5,020 nt of DNA from Pseudobdellovibrionaceae bacterium. Its GTDB lineage: Bacteria > Bdellovibrionota > Bdellovibrionia > Bdellovibrionales > Bdellovibrionaceae. Each line of letters opens with the position of its first letter. Within the stretch, counting starts at the first letter, position 1. The notes below the pieces were generated by a model. The model was not told where the DNA came from. It worked only from the letters and a program-made list of their open reading frames with translations, and ran no database searches. Location: contig JACMRP010000233.1 in NCBI GenBank assembly GCA_014376325.1, forward strand, positions 1 through 5,020, read 5' to 3'. The position numbers and the translations under genes were made by a program. This document shows positions 1 to 5,020 of the stretch, in pieces.

Positions 1-504
1 GCGGGCAGTATTGCCTGCGCCGAAGCCGCCATGCAAGAACTGCAGAGAAATCCAGATCAGTTTTCGCCGCAGCTCCTTGCGACTTTTGAAAAAATCCGGG
101 GCTCAAGCGAAGAACTTCGTAAACAAGACGAATTTCAGATTCACATCACCGGCCCGTGGAATGGTCCCGTCAAAGTTTCTGACGTGACCGCCCACACTTT
201 TACGCTCGCCACATTGGAAGGTCACCTCGAAGCCGGAGTTATAAAGTTTCGCATCTGTACAAAAGACGACGGCAAAGTGCTTTTTGAAATCGAATCCCTG
301 GCGCGCAGCCGCGACGCCGTGGTTGATTTTTTCTACGACAAACTTCCGATAGCAAAACTTGCCCAGACTGAAATGTGGTGCGCTTTCTGCAAAGCTTTCG
401 CGAAGAAGGCGATGCTTGAAGACGGCAGAACGGACGAAGTCCCCGAGGTTGAAATCATCACGGAACGCAGGGACGAGGACACGGGCCAATGGCAAAAACT
501 TTAG
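1..504 (+). CDS. DUF1990/UPF0548-like protein, 5' end outside the window
   Basis: The frame is open from base 1, and the in-frame ATG at 31 has no Shine-Dalgarno sequence before it, so the true start is probably upstream and this is the C-terminal part of a protein. Counting from the ATG at 31, the visible 157 residues contain WNGPVKV (43-49) and TLEGHLEAG (61-69), followed by alternating strands (VIKFRI, KVLFEIES). This resembles the core of the DUF1990 (UPF0548) family, whose hallmark is a TLxGHxExGE-type motif followed by beta strands. The first Glu after GH is present but the usual GE is GV, so this copy is diverged. The function of the family is unknown. The last 16 bases overlap the next gene, which carries the same domain, so the two are probably co-transcribed and translationally coupled. 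The tail (from about residue 127) is acidic and looks disordered. The family call rests on motif recognition only. Confidence 0.65.
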   Translation, partial: AGSIACAEAAMQELQRNPDQFSPQLLATFEKIRGSSEELRKQDEFQIHITGPWNGPVKVSDVTAHTFTLATLEGHLEAGVIKFRICTKDDGKVLFEIESLARSRDAVVDFFYDKLPIAKLAQTEMWCAFCKAFAKKAMLEDGRTDEVPEVEIITERRDEDTGQWQKL

Positions 505-1136
505 ATTGGCAGACCTATCAGGAGCAGCTCGAAAAGCTAGCTTCATTAGAATACAATTACGACGATAAAATCTATCACGCGAACAAAGACAAACAAGGTT
601 GGAACGTTGACCGCTACCAGGCGAGCCTCGCGAACGAAGCGCCCGGAGAACCCTCATCAGAAGGGCCGTTTGAGGCCGCAAAAAAAGCCATTCAACTTTA
701 TCAGTTTCCTGACCCAAGGCTGATTCGGGCGGTTTTCAATCCCGACGCCACTTTGCCAGGTCGAAATATGTTATTGCTCGCAAACTTTGCGGGCTTCCAT
801 TTTACTTTTGGCGTTCGGGTCAGTGCGGTCATTGACGAGGTTCGCTACAATTCCGCCAATCAGCCGCTGCAGGTGTGGGGATACTCTTACCGCACTCTGA
901 AAGGTCACTTCGAAGTGGGCGAAATCCGTTTTGAAATTTCTAAAAATAAAATCACCGGCGAAATTCAGTTTGAAGTGAATGCTTATTCAAAACCGGATCG
1001 CATTCCTAATATCTTTTATCGAACAGGTTTTCGCATCTTCGGTCGACCACTGCAAAAGTACTTCGCGCATTCCTCTATAAGACGTTTGCAGGAGATCGCC
1101 CGGAGCACTCAAGCGCAAACCCCTGCCCCAAAATAA
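489..1136 (+). CDS. DUF1990/UPF0548 family protein
   Basis: This 215-residue protein starts at ATG 489, inside the end of the previous gene. A GAGGA at 475-479 lies 9 bases upstream, which supports this start. The C-terminal half carries the DUF1990 signature clearly: GYSYRTLKGH (131-140), GE at 144-145 followed by IRFEI, a strand-rich stretch to NAYSKP (164-169), then RPLQ (186-189) before a closing helix. In this family the typical layout is YGTLxGHxExGEExF, then xSxP, then PLxRxxQ, so the match covers the whole domain. The N-terminal 60 residues are Lys/Glu/Asn-rich, look poorly structured and may be lineage-specific. There is no signal peptide or membrane segment, so it is probably cytoplasmic. 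The biochemical role of the family is not established. It is a paralogue of the gene it overlaps but keeps the consensus better. No convincing terminator follows it. Confidence 0.8.
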   Translation: MAKTLDWQTYQEQLEKLASLEYNYDDKIYHANKDKQGWNVDRYQASLANEAPGEPSSEGPFEAAKKAIQLYQFPDPRLIRAVFNPDATLPGRNMLLLANFAGFHFTFGVRVSAVIDEVRYNSANQPLQVWGYSYRTLKGHFEVGEIRFEISKNKITGEIQFEVNAYSKPDRIPNIFYRTGFRIFGRPLQKYFAHSSIRRLQEIARSTQAQTPAPK

Positions 1137-1159
1137 GTTTCAAAATTTCGTTTATCTTC

Positions 1160-1171
1160 TAGACATGTCTA
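1160..1171. repeat. Perfect 12-bp palindrome, possible operator
   Basis: TAGACATGTCTA reads the same on both strands and lies 24 bases after the DUF1990 gene, about 170 bases upstream of the predicted transcription start of the coiled-coil gene. No T-run follows, so it is not a terminator. It could be a binding site for a dimeric regulator. A palindrome of this length has a modest chance of occurring at random in 5 kb. Confidence 0.35.
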
Positions 1172-1257
1172 AATTCTGACGATCGCCGCAATCAAGAACG
1201 ATAACACGGCGTTGAACTACAATTCCCAAAATAAGACGACAGAATCAATATATCTGC

Positions 1258-1278
1258 GCGACGGAATCGTGCCGTCGC
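1258..1278. repeat. Inverted repeat with 7-bp stem, possible activator site
   Basis: GCGACGG (1258-1264) and CCGTCGC (1272-1278) are perfect complements around a 7-base centre. No T-run follows, so an intrinsic terminator is unlikely. The centre lies about 70 bases upstream of the start predicted from the sigma-54 site at 1312-1328, where enhancer-binding activators commonly bind. The role as an activator site is inferred from position only. Confidence 0.4.
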
Positions 1279-1311
1279 CTCAAGTAAATCACGTAGTTAG
1301 CCGAAGTCTAG

Positions 1312-1328
1312 TTGGCACGGCCATTGTA
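1312..1328 (+). promoter_or_regulatory. Candidate sigma-54 (RpoN) promoter
   Basis: TTGGCACGGCCATTGTA matches the RpoN consensus YTGGCACGrNNNTTGCW at every defined position except the C of the -12 GC, which is T here. The GG (1314-1315) and GT (1326-1327) are separated by exactly 10 bases, as sigma-54 requires. The predicted start near 1339 gives a leader of about 14 bases that just includes the GAGG ribosome site at 1343-1346. An alternative sigma-70 reading exists: TTGGCA, 17 bases, TTATAA (1335-1340). It would start near 1347 and leave the ribosome site out of the transcript, which makes it less attractive. Confidence 0.6.
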
Positions 1329-1352
1329 CCCCTATTATAAATGAGGTTAAAA

Positions 1353-2054
1353 ATGAAGATTCCTTTCGGTCTTATATTTGTGATGATGTTTGCCCCTATC
1401 GCCCACGCGCAGAGCGACGTGGAGTTTCAACAGTTAGAGGCAGAGACCGCGGTTGTCGATTCTGATGCCGCTAAAGAAGAGGCCGAAGAAGCGAAGCGTA
1501 TGCAGGTCCAAGAGAATCAACGCCACTCAGAGTTGAAGGCCGAAGCTAGAGCGTCTATCAAAGAAGCAAAGGCCCTCCAGGCAAAAGCTGCACGAGAAAC
1601 CGCGCGCGCACTCAAAGAAGCGGACCGCACGAAGTCGCAGCCAGCGTCTTTTGAAAAAGCCATGAAGGACAACATGATGGCCAAAGCGAAGGCCGAGCGC
1701 AAAATTCAAGAATCTTCAAAGAAGATTGCTAAAGCGCTTCAACGCCGCGAAGAACTTAAAGCTCAAAAATTAGCATCGGACAAAAAAGCAAAAGAGGTCA
1801 CCGAGAAGGCCAAGAAAGCTGAGTTGGAACTTAAAAAAGCAACCGCGGCCGAAAAGCTCTCCGAGGCAGAAGCCAAATCTTCAAAACAGAAAGTGAAGTT
1901 GGCGCAGGCAAAGTACGAACAGCTTCAACGTCACACCGGCAAGAAACTGAAGCTCGCGAAAGCCAACAAAACCCGCTACATCGCCGAAGCCAAAAAGAAT
2001 AAGAAGGCGAAACACAAAATCGACAAATCAATCGCGATGGTTCAAGAAGAATAG
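1353..2054 (+). CDS. Secreted Ala/Lys/Glu-rich coiled-coil protein
   Basis: I do not recognise a named family. I place the start at ATG 1353 because GAGG (1343-1346) sits 6 bases before it; an in-frame ATG at 1341 overlaps that ribosome site and is less likely. The 233-residue product begins with a clean Sec signal peptide (MK, hydrophobic IPFGLIFVMMFAPI, then AHA before the likely cleavage ahead of Gln20). The mature part is almost entirely Ala, Lys, Glu, Gln and Arg, with no Cys or Trp, no Gly before the C-terminal quarter and very few aromatic residues, so it should form a long helix or coiled coil. Charge is segregated: acidic just after the signal peptide (EEAEEAK), mixed in the middle, strongly basic at the C-terminus (KKNKKAKHK). 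It is a single-gene unit between a sigma-54-like promoter and an intrinsic terminator. It may be a periplasmic or exported structural or envelope-spanning protein, similar in style to the TolA helical domain. That resemblance may be compositional only. Confidence 0.8.
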   Translation: MKIPFGLIFVMMFAPIAHAQSDVEFQQLEAETAVVDSDAAKEEAEEAKRMQVQENQRHSELKAEARASIKEAKALQAKAARETARALKEADRTKSQPASFEKAMKDNMMAKAKAERKIQESSKKIAKALQRREELKAQKLASDKKAKEVTEKAKKAELELKKATAAEKLSEAEAKSSKQKVKLAQAKYEQLQRHTGKKLKLAKANKTRYIAEAKKNKKAKHKIDKSIAMVQEE

Positions 2055-2091
2055 TCAACGAACTCAGTCCCAAAATTAAGTCTTAGAAATT

Positions 2092-2134
2092 AATCCCCGG
2101 TACTGTCTCAATGACGGTCTGGGGATTTTTTTTT
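2092..2134 (+). terminator. Rho-independent terminator of the coiled-coil gene
   Basis: AATCCCC (2092-2098) pairs with GGGGATT (2121-2127). Inside, ACTGTC pairs with GACGGT (one T-G wobble) around a TCAAT loop, with a small internal loop between the two stems. A run of nine T (2126-2134) follows. It lies 37 bases after the stop codon. On the opposite strand no T-run follows, so it acts in the plus direction only. Confidence 0.9.
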
Positions 2135-2163
2135 GCGCGAGTACCTTTATGGCACGAAGACAC

Positions 2164-2180
2164 TTGGCACAATAATTTCA
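2164..2180 (+). promoter_or_regulatory. Weak sigma-54-like site upstream of the lipoprotein relic
   Basis: TTGGCACAATAATTTCA has the full -24 element TTGGCAC. The -12 element is TTTCA instead of TTGCA, so the conserved G of the -12 GC is missing. It lies 59 bases before the relic's ATG. It could be a decayed sigma-54 promoter or chance; the -24 half alone is expected about once in a window this size counting both strands. Confidence 0.3.
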
Positions 2181-2239
2181 TAGAGACCTCCCCGTGACGG
2201 CATGTTGCATAAAATGTCATCAACCACAACGGAGGATCT

Positions 2240-2425
2240 ATGTCTTTTTAAAGAGTCATTGCGACGACAACTATTTCTGCAGTTATGCTGACGATTGCAG
2301 CTTGCGGCGGGGGCGGCGGTAGCACTAGTACTGGAGGCGTTTCTTACTCGCACTCCCAATTGACTGACGAATTCGTTCGTCGCGCTTACACCGATACCGG
2401 CAGCCGCAAAAGTAGTTTGATTTAG
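2240..2425 (+). pseudogene. Relic of a small lipoprotein gene, nonsense at codon 4
   Basis: A strong Shine-Dalgarno GGAGG (2231-2235) stands 4 bases before ATG 2240, but codon 4 is TAA (2249-2251). Reading on in the same frame gives RVIATTISAVMLTIAAC followed by five Gly and a Ser/Thr-rich linker. This is a lipoprotein signal peptide with a usable lipobox (IAAC, Cys at codon 21) and the flexible tether typical of exported lipoproteins. The frame continues through SHSQLTDEFVRRAYTDTG and ends at TAG 2423-2425. The simplest ancestor had AAA (Lys) or TTA (Leu) at codon 4, for example MSFKR, a normal charged signal-peptide start. No in-frame start after the stop keeps a working signal peptide. The remnant of about 60 codons is short, and its end overlaps the last 4 bases of the convergent TraB gene, suggesting that the 3' part was also lost. 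A sequence error at codon 4 is an alternative. Confidence 0.65.
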
Positions 2426-3408
2426 TCTTGAACCCTGCGGACTGTATAACCCGCTCTGCGGAGCAGTTCCAGAATTCCTTGCGGTCCAAAGAGATGAGCC
2501 GCCCCCACGAGCGTGAATGCCGGGGGGCTTCCGTACATGCCCGCGCGTTCGGTTTCTTTTATAATCTCCGGAACCCATTTCTGGTTTCGCTCATCTAAAA
2601 TACACACGTTCAAACCGTCGCCGTGCTCTGCGGTGAACCGAAGTATTCTTTCTTCGCTACCGCTTCGGTAGTCATCAATCAAAAGATCCAGCTCGTTTAA
2701 TTTTTGTTCCGTCGATTTTTCGAAACTATCGACGATTTCTTTAGAATCGATCAAGTCGCGACAGTGCGGAGACAAAACTTCGTCATCATCGAGCTGCGCA
2801 ATGTATTTGCCACTTGCTGTCGCACGACTCAGCAAATTTAAATCTAAAGAGAACTTCGGATCGAAACTTTGGGCCTTTTTTTTATTGATCATCACTTCGC
2901 GACTTTGGGTTTCGATCACGAACCGGGAAGCTGAGCCAGGAGATATTTTTTCTACCAAGTTCAAGTCCATCGATCCGACGTAATTTTGCGTTAGCGCGAA
3001 GGCTTTTGGAGTCAGGCGCTGGCTCAACTTTAACGGGGGATCTGCCAAGATCAACGGTGCAGTTGGAATCGCAATCCCTAATTTTTGACTTAGACCTTTT
3101 GCAAATCCGGGATTGGTTTTCTGCACATCTTGAAGAAGCGCACCAATCTCGATTTCTTCCCGCGTCCATTGTTGCCGAAAATTTTCTTTGAGTTCGGCCC
3201 GCTCGGGATCTATTTCGGCAATGATGTTTTTACTGTCGTCAAATTTCTTTAGGACATCGGCCGGCACATCGTTCATCGGCACGCCACCGTGGACGGTTCC
3301 CAAGATATAAACCCGGTTCGAATACAAGTTCGCTTCATAAAGAAATGGTTTTGTTAACGTCGTACAGGCGCCCGTCATTAAAAAGAGCGGTAACAAGAAC
3401 CTTTTCAT
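2422..3408 (-). CDS. TraB/GumN (TIKI-like) family protein, exported
   Basis: The 328-residue protein carries the family motifs in order: GTVHGG (37-42), AEID (64-67), RNxxW (274-278, RNQKW) and VGAAHLFGPQGIL (301-313). The family is defined by two GxxH motifs (GTVH with His40 and GAAH with His305) plus a conserved Glu (here Glu65). In animal TIKI relatives these form a metal-dependent protease site, and all are kept here, so it may be active. The N-terminus is a short hydrophobic export signal ending at Cys15 (LMTGAC). This could be a lipobox, although Thr at -3 is atypical. Its function in bacteria is poorly defined. The start ATG overlaps the previous gene's TGA as ATGA, and AAAGG (3420-3416) sits 7 bases upstream, so translation is coupled. 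I see no terminator after it. Its 3' end abuts the lipoprotein relic. Confidence 0.85.
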   Translation of the reverse strand: MKRFLLPLFLMTGACTTLTKPFLYEANLYSNRVYILGTVHGGVPMNDVPADVLKKFDDSKNIIAEIDPERAELKENFRQQWTREEIEIGALLQDVQKTNPGFAKGLSQKLGIAIPTAPLILADPPLKLSQRLTPKAFALTQNYVGSMDLNLVEKISPGSASRFVIETQSREVMINKKKAQSFDPKFSLDLNLLSRATASGKYIAQLDDDEVLSPHCRDLIDSKEIVDSFEKSTEQKLNELDLLIDDYRSGSEERILRFTAEHGDGLNVCILDERNQKWVPEIIKETERAGMYGSPPAFTLVGAAHLFGPQGILELLRRAGYTVRRVQD

Positions 3409-4232
3409 CGAACGACCTTTCGCGGATACGTTAAGGTCCAGCCCCCGACGGCGGCCGCACCATTCGCACCGAATTCGCTGGCGAAACGAACGGGTCCGAT
3501 GCCAGAGATTATTGGTAAACCCAAAATATCAGACAAACCCTGTTGCGCCGGCGCCTTCCCGCGCCAGTAGTGCAGTATTCCATCGGAATCGCGCTCCCCG
3601 CCGCAGGTGCTCGTCACAACGCCGCCATTCGGCAGTACAATCTTTCGAAAACACGAACCAAGTTGTTTTAAAATATCTTTATTCTGAACTTCAAAATCAA
3701 GCACCCCGTCAAGACCGACCGCCTGGGTCGAGTGACCCGCAAGTTCGATCACTCCGCAAGCCGCGACGCCACCGTTCCGAATCGAGGACGCAAAGTTTTG
3801 ACATTGCAGTAATAGATCTTCAGCATCCATCACGATGCGAACTCTTTCTCTAACAACGACGCGTCCTGATTGCACGCTCGGCGAAATCATTGAGTAAAAT
3901 TGGCAAGCCTTCGGATGATTCAAAATCCGACTAACTCTAGCGTCATCGAGATCGGACATCGCGATCGCTTGCGGAGTTAGTGGATGTGAGCGAATAAATT
4001 TTTGATAGTCAGAGTGCCTATACCAGTATTGATTTGGCAGACGAAGTTGGGTCCGAGCCGGCAGTCGACACAGAATTTGAATCTCTTCTTTTTCACTTTT
4101 TGAGTAGTAATCAGTCGCTAACAATTTGCAAGCTCTTGCGGATTCAGCGGGTCCCGCGGTCGCCTCGAAACCCATCGCAATCATCAGCGAAAATATAAAA
4201 TAAAAAACCTGCACTAAACGCAAAAACCCCAC
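3405..4232 (-). CDS. Exported Cys-rich protein with possible caspase-like His/Cys pair
   Basis: From GTG 4232 this is 275 residues. A signal peptide ends near EATA (23-26). The start is uncertain: GTG 4232 has no proper ribosome site, whereas TTG 4223 (272 residues) has AAGGTG 6 bases upstream and still gives a good signal peptide (MRLVQVFYF). I do not recognise the family with certainty. The middle has the strand/motif order of a caspase-type fold: VRIVMDAEDLL (131-141), GVIELAGHS (160-168, His167) and GVVTSTCGGE (204-213, Cys210). In clan CD peptidases and DUF4347-like domains a hydrophobic strand ends in the catalytic His and a later strand ends in the catalytic Cys, usually about 40-55 residues apart; here it is 43. 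GHS replaces the usual GHG. Six other cysteines (35, 55, 110, 144, 159, 194) suggest disulfides in an exported protein. It is the first gene of an operon with the TraB/GumN gene. The enzymatic role is inference. Confidence 0.7.
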   Translation of the reverse strand: MGFLRLVQVFYFIFSLMIAMGFEATAGPAESARACKLLATDYYSKSEKEEIQILCRLPARTQLRLPNQYWYRHSDYQKFIRSHPLTPQAIAMSDLDDARVSRILNHPKACQFYSMISPSVQSGRVVVRERVRIVMDAEDLLLQCQNFASSIRNGGVAACGVIELAGHSTQAVGLDGVLDFEVQNKDILKQLGSCFRKIVLPNGGVVTSTCGGERDSDGILHYWRGKAPAQQGLSDILGLPIISGIGPVRFASEFGANGAAAVGGWTLTYPRKVVR

Positions 4233-4252
4233 CTTTTTTAAGTGGGGCTTTT
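4222..4252 (-). terminator. Terminator-like hairpin overlapping the start of the caspase-like gene
   Basis: On the minus strand AAAAGCCCCAC (4252-4242) pairs with GTGGGGTTTTT (4232-4222) through one G-T wobble, around a 9-base A-rich loop. The right arm ends in five T. It would stop transcripts coming out of the upstream broken gene. On the plus strand the same element has a C-A mismatch but ends in TTTT, so it may work weakly both ways. The annotated GTG start lies in the right arm. Confidence 0.75.
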
Positions 4253-4279
4253 ATAAGCTTCGCGAATAAAAATGTCCAA
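4251..4279 (-). promoter_or_regulatory. Sigma-70-type promoter of the caspase-like/TraB operon
   Basis: On the minus strand TTGGAC (4279-4274) is followed after exactly 17 bases by TTATAA (4256-4251). A start about 7 bases later, near 4244, would fall inside the left arm of the hairpin at 4222-4252. A transcript from this promoter would therefore lack most of that arm, while read-through from upstream would carry the full hairpin. The leader would be about 12-21 bases, depending on the start codon. Confidence 0.55.
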
Positions 4280-4292
4280 CTTTTCCTAAGCC

Positions 4293-5020
4293 TTACTTGC
4301 ACAGTGGTCCGTGAATGACCGGCGCGCGCATTGAGTCCTCGATCAGTGCGTTCACGTCCTTCGGAACACTGAAATCATTCCAATTTGTGCACTTCATCGC
4401 GGTTGTAAGACGTCGGAAAACATTCTGCGCGAACGGTGATTCATCGCCTTTGCGGGCGACGTAGATTATATTTTCACAACCCGCAGCCTTCAACACCAGG
4501 GTCGGATGTAAGTCACTCCAGCCGCCCGCCGACCGCATGGTTCGCGAGATTGCGAGGCTACTCGAAAGCCCCGGTTCTGCTGGAGACAGAGAGAGAACTT
4601 TGGCCCAAGTGGATTCACCTAACGAAAGAAATTTTTGCGACTTCGCATCTTTCAAGTATTCTAATTTGGTGCTGAATTTAGTTTCGACACGCTGAAGATC
4701 TGCGGGCGCCCCCCAGTATCCAAAACGTGATTTGCTCTAGACGATATTGCAAAAACTGCGGAGTTGACGAGAGCCTCGTTCGACATTTTTAAAGTTTGGG
4801 CCACGTAATAGACAAAGTTTTTGTTAATAAGCTCACGAACGTCGGCAGATGCCATGATTGTTTGAATCGCGCCAAGATCCTTTGTCACCAAGGATGCTGG
4901 CGATGGCTTTGCCCTCTGGAGTTTGTGAAAGTGATTCCAGGTAACCCTAAAACGACTTTATCATCAGCGCCTTTTCACTTTCGGTTTTGAATAGAGGATT
5001 TAACGATACACCCTCGAGTA
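4293..5020 (-). pseudogene. Broken gene with patatin-like C-terminal region, 5' end outside the window
   Basis: No single frame spans the region, but consecutive pieces join into one plausible protein. Reading down from 5020, one frame gives LEGVSLNPLFKTESEKALM, hits TAG at 4949-4947, then continues SLSQTPEGKAIASILGDK. At AAA 4883-4881 it loses the frame; removing one A leads into KDLGAIQTIMASADVREL and about 60 more residues. At the run of six G (plus-strand C 4709-4714) adding one G restores the first frame: LDTGG joins APADLQRVETKF and runs to the TAA at 4293. The end contains SPAEPGLSS, then SAGGWSDLHPT, then GCENIIYVARKG. This resembles the closing part of patatin-like phospholipases, where a small motif with DGG precedes a strand and a GxxxViyV stretch. 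Here the Asp position of DGG is Ala. The Ser-nucleophile region would be upstream and is not visible. It could instead be an intact gene with homopolymer sequencing errors, but the in-frame TAG needs a further change. Confidence 0.6.

Noticed and set aside
103..717. 204-residue open frame on the minus strand
   Set aside because: It lies opposite the two DUF1990 genes. Its translation is Arg/Phe-rich with no motif, whereas the plus-strand frames carry conserved family motifs and a ribosome site.
1341..1352. ATG 1341 as the start of the coiled-coil gene
   Set aside because: It sits on the GAGG ribosome site, would have almost no leader, and only adds MRLK before a complete signal peptide starting at 1353.
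2190..2215. Possible sigma-54 or hairpin signal around GGCATGTTGCATAAAATGTCA
   Set aside because: GG and TTGC are at the wrong spacing for sigma-54, and the complementary arms are only 4 bases.
2147..2578. 143-residue open frame on the minus strand over the lipoprotein relic
   Set aside because: It overlaps the TraB/GumN coding end in another frame and has a low-complexity, motif-free translation. The plus-strand signal peptide and lipobox explain the region better.
3512..3853. 113-residue plus-strand frame inside the caspase-like gene
   Set aside because: It is Arg/Pro/Ser-rich with no ribosome site, typical of a shadow frame opposite a real gene.
4661..4891. 76-residue minus-strand frame as a separate small gene
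   Set aside because: It has no ribosome site at its TTG, and its ends join the flanking frame through single-base corrections, so it is a fragment of the broken gene.

Overview
The window is a moderate-GC bacterial chromosome segment, densely coded, with short intergenic gaps and several exported or lipid-anchored proteins. A near-consensus sigma-54 site, an Ala/Lys/Glu-rich secreted helical protein, a Gly-run lipoprotein relic and a TraB/GumN-type protein would fit a Gram-negative, perhaps a Bdellovibrio-like predatory or environmental bacterium. That placement is a guess from style. No marker gene is present, and I saw no tRNA, rRNA, CRISPR array or insertion sequence.

Left third, plus strand (1-1136): two overlapping genes encode related DUF1990/UPF0548-like proteins. 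The first is cut by the window edge. A 216-bp stretch follows, up to the next start. It holds a perfect 12-bp palindrome, a 7-bp-stem inverted repeat and a strong sigma-54 promoter candidate just upstream of a gene for a secreted, charge-segregated coiled-coil protein (1353-2054). That gene ends at a good intrinsic terminator (2092-2134).

Middle (2135-2425): the relic of a small lipoprotein gene. It keeps its Shine-Dalgarno sequence, signal peptide and lipobox, but codon 4 is TAA and the reading frame ends after about 60 codons, against the end of the convergent TraB gene.

Right half, minus strand (5020 down to 2422): first a broken gene whose C-terminal part resembles the end of a patatin-like phospholipase domain. 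One frame is restored by two single-base corrections, one of them in a run of six G, but an in-frame TAG remains. Then comes a two-gene operon joined by an ATGA stop/start overlap. Its first gene encodes an exported Cys-rich protein with a possible caspase-fold (clan CD-like) His/Cys pair. Its second encodes a TraB/GumN (TIKI-like) protein with both GxxH motifs intact. A sigma-70-type promoter fires into a terminator hairpin that overlaps the first gene's start.

The most interesting points are the sigma-54-controlled secreted coiled-coil protein, the coupled pair of possible exported hydrolases, the hairpin over the start codon, and the two decayed genes on either side of that operon.
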